A DNA stretch of 5,118 nt from Actinomycetes bacterium. Its GTDB lineage: Bacteria > Actinomycetota > Acidimicrobiia > Acidimicrobiales > RAAP-2. A model generated the notes under the pieces. It was not told the DNA's origin. It made no database searches and was given only the letters and a program-made list of their open reading frames with translations. The position numbers and the translations under genes were made by a program. The first letter of the stretch is position 1, and each line of letters starts with the position of its first letter. The DNA lies in assembly GCA_021787255.1 (NCBI GenBank), contig JAJYMD010000474.1, positions 1 to 5,118 of the forward strand, given 5' to 3'. Below, piece after piece: positions 1-5,118 of the stretch.

Positions 1-1553
1 GCCCGCATCAGCACCGAGGTGATGAGCGAGTTGATGCACGAAGACTTGCCCGCGCCCGTCGCGCCGGAGATGAGCACGTGGGGCATCTCGGCGAGGTTGA
101 CGATCACCGGCCGCCCGGCGATGTCCCGCCCGAGCGCGACCTCCAACGGGTGGCCCGCCCGCGCGGCGGCCGAGGAGGCCAGGATGTCTCCGAGCGCGAC
201 GAGCTGGCGCTGGCGGTTCGGCACCTCCACGCCGATGGCGGACTTCCCGGGGATGGGGGCAAGGATGCGGACGTCTGGCGACGCCATCGCGTACGCGATG
301 TCCCGGTGGAGGCTGGTCACGCGCGCGACCTTCACCCCCGTCCCGAGCTCGAGCTCGTAGCGGGTCACCGTCGGACCGATCGTCCGGCCGACGAGACGCG
401 TGTCGACCCCGTGCGCGGCGAGCGCTGCCACGAGCGTGACCCCTGCCTGCTCGATCAGCCGCTCGTCGAGCCGCTGCTCCTTCGAGCGCGCGAGGAGACG
501 GAGCGGCGGCAAGCGCCACTCTGCGCCGGAAGGCGCCGTCCGGAGGCCGCTGCCGGCCAGCGGGTCTCCGCCGTCGCGTTCGGTCCTCTCCTCGGAGCCG
601 GCCGCGGCGAGGACGGGAGGACCGGGAACAGGGACGCCAGCGTCCTGGTCGCGCGCCGCCTCGCCGCTTGCGCCCTCGCGCCGCGTCGCGCGTGCAGCGA
701 CGGCCTCAGCACCGGCCCCCTCGCCGACGCGCGCTCCGGCACCGACGTGTGCCCCGGCGCCGACGGCTGTGGCGTCGCCCAGGCCCCCGAGGCCGTCGAG
801 CCCTCGAGCGCCTTCCCCGGAGGCACTCGAGGGCCCCATCGGCTCGATCGGCGGATCCACCCCGAGGTCGAGCACGCGCGGCGGCCGGTCGGCCGCCCTC
901 CAGAGCGCTGCGCCCGCCACGGAGAACGGCCGTCCCAGGTTCTTCAGCTTCCCGCCGGTCGCGAGCATGCCGCCCACCACGCCGATCGCGAGGAGCAGGA
1001 CCACGGCACCTGCCGTCCCGAGCCCGTAGACGAGCGTGCGGCCGGCCAGGACCCCGAGGACGCCGCCGGCGCCGCTCAGCGCGGCTCGTGACGCCGAGAG
1101 CGAGGGCGTCCCCCCGGCGATCTCGGACAGCCCCGACACGGCGACCAGGGCGACGGCCGCTCCGCTACCCGCCCGCCCAGAGAGCACGCGCCGGCGCCCG
1201 GAGACCACCGCAGCCCCGGCCCCGACGGCGGAGGGCGGCAGCACGAACCGCGCCCACCCCAGCCCCAGCCCGAGCCCGACGTCCACGGCATGGCCCACGT
1301 CGCCGGCGCCGTCGCCGTAGAGGGCGAGGGCGAGCAGGACGCCGACGGTGAGGAGACCGATCGCCCAGAGGTCGGCAGCGTGGTCGCTCAACGCCCGGCC
1401 TGCGCCCGAGCCCCGAGGAGCGGCGCCGCGCGCGCCGCGCGCCGGTGCCCGTCCCGGAGCGCGCCGCCTCCCGGCGCGCGCCTTCGCCTCGCGGTCCGCT
1501 GAGGACCCGGTGCGGGCTCGACCCGAGGGCGCTCTGCGATTCGTGGCCACCAC
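1..1553 (-). CDS. ftsK: DNA translocase FtsK/SpoIIIE, N-terminal part (3' end outside window)
   Basis: FtsK is a septum-anchored, ATP-driven double-stranded DNA pump that clears chromosome ends during division. The window shows 517 codons. Residues 1-58 are an Arg/Ala/Gly-rich cytoplasmic leader. Hydrophobic segments lie at about 62-79, 90-117, 131-150 and 160-200; the third is weak. A Pro/Gly/Ala-rich linker covers about 215-360. The alpha domain starts near 366 (LIEQAG), with GPTVTRYELELGTGVKV and APIPGKSAIGVEVPN, both typical of the family. The Walker A GATGAGKSSCIN is at about 497-508, with Lys503. Walker B and the gamma DNA-reading domain would lie beyond the left edge, about 300 residues by family length. 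The start is the first of two tandem in-frame GTG codons (1553-1551); no clear ribosome binding site precedes it and no in-frame ATG exists nearby, so the start is uncertain. The gene follows rnj after 107 bases. Family assignment is secure. Confidence 0.95.
   Translation of the reverse strand, partial: MVATNRRAPSGRARTGSSADREAKARAGRRRAPGRAPARGARGAAPRGSGAGRALSDHAADLWAIGLLTVGVLLALALYGDGAGDVGHAVDVGLGLGLGWARFVLPPSAVGAGAAVVSGRRRVLSGRAGSGAAVALVAVSGLSEIAGGTPSLSASRAALSGAGGVLGVLAGRTLVYGLGTAGAVVLLLAIGVVGGMLATGGKLKNLGRPFSVAGAALWRAADRPPRVLDLGVDPPIEPMGPSSASGEGARGLDGLGGLGDATAVGAGAHVGAGARVGEGAGAEAVAARATRREGASGEAARDQDAGVPVPGPPVLAAAGSEERTERDGGDPLAGSGLRTAPSGAEWRLPPLRLLARSKEQRLDERLIEQAGVTLVAALAAHGVDTRLVGRTIGPTVTRYELELGTGVKVARVTSLHRDIAYAMASPDVRILAPIPGKSAIGVEVPNRQRQLVALGDILASSAAARAGHPLEVALGRDIAGRPVIVNLAEMPHVLISGATGAGKSSCINSLITSVLMR
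711..764 (-). repeat. Tandem hexapeptide-coding repeat in the FtsK linker
   Basis: Three consecutive 18-base units encode VGAGAH, VGAGAR and VGEGAG (FtsK residues about 264-281), followed by more Ala/Gly/Glu-rich sequence. The units match at the protein level but differ in several bases. They lie in the disordered linker between the membrane domain and the motor, a segment that varies widely in length and composition among FtsK proteins. Slippage or low-complexity drift is the simplest explanation, and no function is implied. Confidence 0.5.
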
Positions 1554-1660
1554 AGTGGCAACGAGGCTACTGCCGCCGAGGCGTGGATCGAAGGAAGCGA
1601 CCGAGCGGTGAGCCTCCTGCAGCAGCGGTCCCGGGCAACCCGCCCTGCGCGTCCGGTGGA
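1554..1660 (-). other. rnj-ftsK intergenic gap with an orphan Shine-Dalgarno-like motif
   Basis: This 107-base gap separates the rnj TGA from the chosen ftsK GTG. It contains GCAGGAGG (1620-1613), a near-perfect anti-16S match, but no ATG, GTG or TTG follows within the usual 4-13 bases. A short inverted repeat (GGGC-GGGTT-GCCC) lies further upstream without a T-tract, so it is not a convincing intrinsic terminator. TAGCCT (1569-1564) fits a loose TANNNT -10 box ten bases before the GTG, but the upstream TTCGAT at 17-base spacing is a poor -35. GCCAC-TGTG-GTGGC (1559-1546) can fold across the proposed start codon. I cannot name a definite promoter or terminator here. Confidence 0.4.
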
Positions 1661-3328
1661 TCAGACCGCGATCACGACGGGGACGATCATCGGACGCCGC
1701 CGCGTCCGCTCGTTCACGAGGCGCCCGAGCGCCCGCCGTGCGTGGCGAGTGAGCACCTCCACGTCGTGCGCACCCTCGCGCATCGCGTCCGCCAGCGCCT
1801 CTGCGACGGCGTTCGACGCGTCGCCGAGCAGGTCCTCCGCCTCTGGCGCGTGCACCCAACCCTTCGTCTCGATCTGGGGCGCGCCGGTGAGGGCCTTGCG
1901 CTGAAGGTCCACGGTCGCCACCACCATCACGACCCCCTCCTCTGCGAGCTGGCGCCGGTCGCGCAGGACCCCATGACCGACGTCGCCGACCGTCCCGTCG
2001 ACGTACAGATAGCCGGCGGGGACCGTGCCGTCGCGCCTCAACCCCGTCTCGTCGAGGCGCACGGCGTCGCCGTCCTCGCACAAGAGGACCTGGTCGGCAG
2101 CGACGCCCATCCGGCGGGCCAGCTCGGCATGGTGGACGAGGTGGCGATACTCGCCGTGGACGGGGACGAAGGCCCTCGGCTTCGCCACCGCGAGCAGCGT
2201 GCGCAGCTCGCCCTGGCGGGCATGGCCGCTCACGTGCACGGAGTCGGTGCCGGTGTGCACGACCTGCGCGCCACGCCGGTGGAGCTCATCGATCACGCGC
2301 CCGACCGACCACTCGTTGCCTGGGATCGGATGCGCGCTGATCACGACGACGTCGCCGTCGGCGACCTGGAACCACTTGTTGTCCCCGGTCGCCATGAGCG
2401 AGAGCGCCGACATCGGCTCCCCCTGCGAGCCGGTCGAGATCACGCACACGTCCCCGGGAGGCAACCGGTCGACGTCCTCGATCTCGACGAGGGTCCCAGA
2501 CGGCACGGCGAGGAGGCCGAGGCGCTGGGCGAGGTCGACGTTCTTCGCCATCGACCTTCCGAGGGTGGCGACCTTGCGTCCCGAGGCGACCGCGGCGTCG
2601 ATCACCTGCTGGACGCGATGGATGTGGCTCGCGAAGCACGCGACCACCATGCGCCGTCCGGCGCTCGCAGCGAAGACCCGCGCCATGGTCACACCGACGG
2701 TGCTCTCGGAGGGAGTGAACCCCGGCTCCTCGGCGTTCGTCGAGTCCGACAGCAGGAGCGCGACCCCCTCGCCGGAGGCGATGGCGCCGATCCGAGCGAG
2801 GTCCGTGAGCCGCCCGTCGACGGGCTCGAGGTCGATCTTGAAGTCCCCGGAGTGCAGGACCACCCCTCGAGGGGTGTGGAACGCGAGGGCGAAGCTGCAC
2901 GGCACCGAGTGGGTCACCGGGATGAACTCCACCTCGCAGGGCCCGATGACCCTCCGCTCGCCGTCGCCCACGGCGATGTAGCGCGTCCGGCGACCGGCAC
3001 CCGCCTCCTCGATGCGGGTGCGCGCGAGGCCGAGGGAGATCTCCGAGCCATAGACCGGCACGTCGAGGTCTCGCAGCAGGTAGGCCAGCCCCCCGGTGTG
3101 GTCCTCGTGCCCGTGCGTGAGCACGACGGCCTCCACCCGGTGCGCGTTCTCCCGCAGGTACGTGAAATCGGGGAGCACGAGGTCCACACCGGGCATGTCG
3201 GGGTCGGGGAACATCACGCCGCAGTCGAGGACCACGATGCGCCCGTCCACCTCGACGCACGCACAGTTGCGTCCGATCTCCCCGAGGCCGCCGAGGAAGA
3301 CGACCCGCACGAAGGACCGCTCGGACAC
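1661..3328 (-). CDS. rnj: Ribonuclease J (metallo-beta-lactamase / beta-CASP RNase)
   Basis: RNase J is a cytoplasmic zinc-dependent enzyme combining 5'-3' exonuclease and endonuclease activity in mRNA decay and rRNA maturation. The chosen GTG start gives 555 residues, the usual family length. The protein opens with FLGGLGEIGRN (11-21). The metal motif HGHEDH is at 72-77, with further ligands at His140 and Asp162 (HSGDFK). The beta-CASP region carries SDSTNAEEPGFTPSE, FASHIHRVQQ and STGSQGEPMSAL. The second metal/phosphate site is HVSGH (His366, His369) and PVHGEYRH (His391). A C-terminal domain of about 100 residues ends in the basic stretch NERTRRRPMIVPVVIAV. All expected catalytic residues are present. 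The start GTG 3328 lies 20 bases after the dapA stop; TTG 3352, overlapping that stop, and GTG 3310 are alternatives. The same reading frame stays open far upstream into dapA, but family homology begins only near 3328. Confidence 0.97.
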   Translation of the reverse strand: MSERSFVRVVFLGGLGEIGRNCACVEVDGRIVVLDCGVMFPDPDMPGVDLVLPDFTYLRENAHRVEAVVLTHGHEDHTGGLAYLLRDLDVPVYGSEISLGLARTRIEEAGAGRRTRYIAVGDGERRVIGPCEVEFIPVTHSVPCSFALAFHTPRGVVLHSGDFKIDLEPVDGRLTDLARIGAIASGEGVALLLSDSTNAEEPGFTPSESTVGVTMARVFAASAGRRMVVACFASHIHRVQQVIDAAVASGRKVATLGRSMAKNVDLAQRLGLLAVPSGTLVEIEDVDRLPPGDVCVISTGSQGEPMSALSLMATGDNKWFQVADGDVVVISAHPIPGNEWSVGRVIDELHRRGAQVVHTGTDSVHVSGHARQGELRTLLAVAKPRAFVPVHGEYRHLVHHAELARRMGVAADQVLLCEDGDAVRLDETGLRRDGTVPAGYLYVDGTVGDVGHGVLRDRRQLAEEGVVMVVATVDLQRKALTGAPQIETKGWVHAPEAEDLLGDASNAVAEALADAMREGAHDVEVLTRHARRALGRLVNERTRRRPMIVPVVIAV

Positions 3329-3342
3329 CGGCCTTGCCGGCG
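3326..3342 (-). promoter_or_regulatory. Hairpin overlapping the rnj start codon
   Basis: On the minus strand, CCGGC (3340-3336), loop AAG (3335-3333) and GCCGG (3332-3328) form a perfect five-pair stem; a G-U and a C-G pair can extend it to seven. The last stem base is the G of the proposed rnj GTG. The loop and stem contain AAGG, the only SD-like bases nearby, only three bases before the GTG. If formed in mRNA, the hairpin would hide the initiation region. No T-tract follows, so it does not look like an intrinsic terminator. Short GC stems are common by chance in DNA this GC-rich, so a regulatory role is inference only. Confidence 0.35.
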
Positions 3343-3348
3343 CGACGC

Positions 3349-4257
3349 TCAAGACGCCGCGGAGAGCGGAGCGGCGCCCAGGCGCGTGAGGATGCGCAAC
3401 GTCTCGCCCTCCAGCTCCGGGGGCGCCTCGCCGAGCGGCAGGCGGCACTGGCCGACGCGCAACCCCAGCGCCCGGCAGGCCGCCTTCGCCGGTAGCGGGT
3501 TCGGGAACTGCTCGGTCGACTCGAAGTCGTAGGACTCGACGAGCCGCGCGTTCTCCGATCTGGCCGTCTCCAGGTCGCCGTTGCGCGCCGCATCGACCAT
3601 GCGGTGCATCTCCGGCCCGGCCCAGTGCGCGCACACCGAGATCACGCCGACCGCGCCGACCGCTACGAGCGCGAGGGTGAGCGAGTCGTCGCCGCTGTAG
3701 ACCTCGAAGGAGCTCGGCGCGTGGACGACCAGCCGTGCGGCGCCCGCCGGGTCGCCGGTCGCGTCCTTCACGCCGACCACGTTCCGCACCTCGTGGGCGA
3801 GGCGCAGCACGGTCGGCTGCGCGATCCGCCTGCCCGTGCGCGCGGGGATGTCGTAGAGCACCACCGGCAGCTCCGTCGCGGCGGCCACGGCGCTGAAGTG
3901 CGCGAACAGCCCGTCCTGAGACGGACGGCTGTAGTAGGGCGTCACGACGAGGACACCGTCGACGCCGCATTCGCCCGCCAACTTGGTCAGCTCGATCGAG
4001 TGGCGCGTGTCGTTGGTCCCGGTGCCCGCGAGCACCGGGACGGTGACCGCCGCGGACACGTTGCGCCACAGCTCGCGCAGCTCGTCGTCGGAGAGGACCG
4101 GTCCCTCTCCCGTGGTCCCTCCAAGGACGAGGCCGTCGCTGCCGTGGCCGGTCAGCCAGCGCGCGAGCTCGACGGCGGCGTCGACGTCCAGCGAGCCGTC
4201 GGGTCCGAACGGCGTCACCATCGCGGTGATCACCGCACCGAAGCGGGCTGGACGCAT
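3349..4257 (-). CDS. dapA: 4-hydroxy-tetrahydrodipicolinate synthase (DapA)
   Basis: DapA condenses pyruvate with aspartate semialdehyde, the committed step to meso-diaminopimelate and lysine. The ATG start gives 302 residues, close to the usual 290-300. The TIM-barrel signatures are in order: GAVITAMVTPF (7-17), GGTTGEG with Thr48/Thr49 (46-52), GTGTNDT (78-84), VVTPYYSRPS with Tyr108/Tyr109, YDIPARTG with Tyr135 and Arg140, and VGVKDATGD with the Schiff-base Lys164. SGDDSLTL and a GAVGVISV segment follow. The synthase is favoured over N-acetylneuraminate lyase or other class relatives because the full Thr-Thr-Tyr-Arg-Lys set and the rnj/ftsK neighbours agree. Positions matching the E. coli lysine contacts His53, His56 and Glu84 appear to be Asp57, Leu60 and His86, suggesting weak lysine feedback. 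It starts 26 bases after the diiron gene and ends 20 bases before rnj. The ATG has AGGAG directly abutting it; GTG 4266 is an alternative start. Confidence 0.96.
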   Translation of the reverse strand: MRPARFGAVITAMVTPFGPDGSLDVDAAVELARWLTGHGSDGLVLGGTTGEGPVLSDDELRELWRNVSAAVTVPVLAGTGTNDTRHSIELTKLAGECGVDGVLVVTPYYSRPSQDGLFAHFSAVAAATELPVVLYDIPARTGRRIAQPTVLRLAHEVRNVVGVKDATGDPAGAARLVVHAPSSFEVYSGDDSLTLALVAVGAVGVISVCAHWAGPEMHRMVDAARNGDLETARSENARLVESYDFESTEQFPNPLPAKAACRALGLRVGQCRLPLGEAPPELEGETLRILTRLGAAPLSAAS

Positions 4258-4262
4258 CTCCT
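4258..4262 (-). promoter_or_regulatory. Shine-Dalgarno-like AGGAG directly against the dapA ATG
   Basis: The minus strand reads AGGAG immediately followed by ATG, with zero spacing, where 5-9 bases is normal. No in-frame ATG, GTG or TTG occurs within a normal distance downstream of the motif. An in-frame GTG lies nine bases before the ATG (4266-4264), but only weak GGT-like bases precede it. The conserved DapA N-terminus begins about seven residues after the ATG, so either start keeps the whole domain. Confidence 0.4.
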
Positions 4263-4283
4263 GCACGCTACCAGCGCCCGGAG

Positions 4284-5118
4284 TCAAGCGAGGTTCCTCG
4301 CGGCGGGCGAGCCGTCGGCCTCGGCGTCGGCCTCCTGGGCGGCGTCGGCCAGGTCCTCGAAGCCGATGGCGCCCATCTCGGCGAACTTCTCCCGGAGCCA
4401 GCCTCCCGCTGCGTCGAGCAGCCCAAGCTTCTTCAGGTTCGGGACGATCTTCGAGAAGAGGAGCACCTGGAACTCGTCGCGTCCAGGCGCGCGGGACATC
4501 ACCGTGACCACGTCCTCGGCGGGCACCTCGAGGCGCTCCCAGACCTCCTGCATCAGCATGCGATCCTTCATCCGCACCGCCGCTTCGAACGCGAACTCCT
4601 GGCGCTCGCGCAGCTCGGCGTCGGTGAGCTGCGCGTAGTGCTCCTGGAGGCTGAGCACGCCGAAGGCGACGTGGCGCGCCTCGTCGGCCATCACGTAGCG
4701 CAGAAGCTGCTTCAAGAGCGGCTCTTGGGTCATCGAATGGATGAAGCCGAAGGCCGCGAGCGCGAGTCCCTCGACCATGATCTGCATGCCGAGGTAGGTC
4801 ATGTCCCACCGCCGGTCGCCGATGATGTCGTCGAGCAGCAGCCCGAGGTGCGCGTTGATCGGGTAGTGGCCCGACAGCTTCTCGTCGAGGTAGCGAGAGA
4901 AGACCTCGACGTGGCGCGCCTCGTCCATGACCTGGGTCGCGGCGTAGTACTTCGCGTCGATCCATGGCACCGTCTCGACGATCTTCGCGGTGCAAAGGAG
5001 CGCGCCCTGCTCCCCGTGCAGGAATTGCGAGAGCATCCAGTTCTGGTTCTCCATCCCGAGACGGAGCCACTCCTCGTCGCCCCAGCGCTCGAGCACGGTC
5101 CCCGCGACGTCCTGGGGC
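4284..5118 (-). CDS. Ferritin-like diiron-carboxylate protein, substrate unknown (5' end outside window)
   Basis: The visible 277 residues form a four-helix ferritin-like fold with a complete dinuclear metal ligand pattern: Glu36 (HGEQGALL), Glu66 and His69 (MDEARHVEVFSRY), Glu116 (MVEGLAL), and Glu146 and His149 (ADEARHVAFG), numbered from the first visible codon. This is the E, ExxH, E, ExxH arrangement of the ribonucleotide reductase R2, bacterial multicomponent monooxygenase and acyl-ACP desaturase class. The seventh, histidine ligand known in AurF-type N-oxygenases is absent at the matching position (Val142). No signal peptide or membrane segment is visible. The C-terminus is an Ala/Asp/Glu-rich tail, probably disordered. 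The frame is open through the right edge; GTG 5096 could be a start, but the coding sequence probably continues, since the fold lacks its usual N-terminal lead. The gene ends 26 bases before dapA and probably shares its transcript. Likely an oxidase or oxygenase; its substrate cannot be told from sequence. Confidence 0.85.
   Translation of the reverse strand, partial: PQDVAGTVLERWGDEEWLRLGMENQNWMLSQFLHGEQGALLCTAKIVETVPWIDAKYYAATQVMDEARHVEVFSRYLDEKLSGHYPINAHLGLLLDDIIGDRRWDMTYLGMQIMVEGLALAAFGFIHSMTQEPLLKQLLRYVMADEARHVAFGVLSLQEHYAQLTDAELRERQEFAFEAAVRMKDRMLMQEVWERLEVPAEDVVTVMSRAPGRDEFQVLLFSKIVPNLKKLGLLDAAGGWLREKFAEMGAIGFEDLADAAQEADAEADGSPAARNLA

Noticed and set aside
78..1091. Plus-strand open frames of up to 337 codons opposite ftsK
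   Set aside because: They are antisense to a clear FtsK reading with membrane segments, alpha-domain motifs and Walker A. Their translations are low-complexity Arg/Pro/Ala strings.
1631..1655. Inverted repeat GGGC-GGGTT-GCCC after rnj as a terminator
   Set aside because: The stem is only four pairs and no T-run follows on the minus strand.
1445..3532. A 695-codon plus-strand open frame opposite rnj and parts of dapA and ftsK
   Set aside because: Its codons are exactly in register with the antisense of rnj; in GC-rich genes lacking TTA, CTA and TCA codons that frame stays open automatically. The translation is Arg/His/Asp-rich with no recognisable domain.
1661..4069. RNase J with an N-terminal extension of about 250 residues
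   Set aside because: The extension overlaps dapA out of frame and is Arg/Gly-rich nonsense; the family N-terminus is at GTG 3328 or close to it.
4266..4276. Small hairpin CGCT-GGT-AGCG between the diiron gene and dapA
   Set aside because: A four-pair stem is expected by chance at this GC content and no other signal supports it.
3349..5070. A possible fusion protein in the dapA frame extending through the diiron gene
   Set aside because: The upstream extension is an Arg/Ala-rich shadow of the diiron gene, which has clear homology in its own frame, and DapA homology begins just after ATG 4257.

Overview
This window comes from a very GC-rich bacterial chromosome, roughly 70% GC by eye. All four genes I can support lie on the minus strand, so the biological order runs from right to left: a ferritin-like diiron protein (5' end outside the window), dapA, rnj (ribonuclease J), then ftsK (3' end outside the window). 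The GC content, GTG starts, a single bifunctional-type RNase J and the dapA-rnj-ftsK order point to an actinobacterial lineage. The RNase J N-terminus (RNCACVEVDG, FPDPDMPGVDLVLPDF) looks to me more like deep-branching actinobacteria such as Acidimicrobiia than like Streptomyces or Mycobacterium. That placement is from memory and is not secure.

Layout. 4284-5118: C-terminal 277 residues of a four-helix diiron protein with a full E, ExxH, E, ExxH ligand set. 4258-4283: a 26-base gap with a Shine-Dalgarno-like AGGAG pressed against the dapA ATG. 3349-4257: dapA, 4-hydroxy-tetrahydrodipicolinate synthase, with all catalytic residues. 3329-3348: a 20-base gap carrying a compact hairpin that runs into the rnj start. 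1661-3328: rnj, 555 residues, with a complete metallo-beta-lactamase active site. 1554-1660: a 107-base gap with a strong but apparently unused AGGAGG. 1-1553: the first 517 codons of ftsK (membrane domain, long disordered linker, alpha domain and Walker A), cut by the window edge.

The genes are co-directional and tightly spaced, and I see no intrinsic terminator, so one transcript through the diiron gene, dapA and rnj is likely. ftsK may be read through or have its own promoter. The products serve lysine/peptidoglycan precursor synthesis (DapA), mRNA and rRNA processing and turnover (RNase J) and chromosome segregation at division (FtsK). The diiron protein's substrate is unknown.

I found no mobile element, CRISPR array, tRNA, rRNA or plus-strand gene, and no sign of a new multi-gene system. 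This is a core-genome region. The points worth a second look are the start-site signals at the three gene junctions and the uncharacterised diiron protein.
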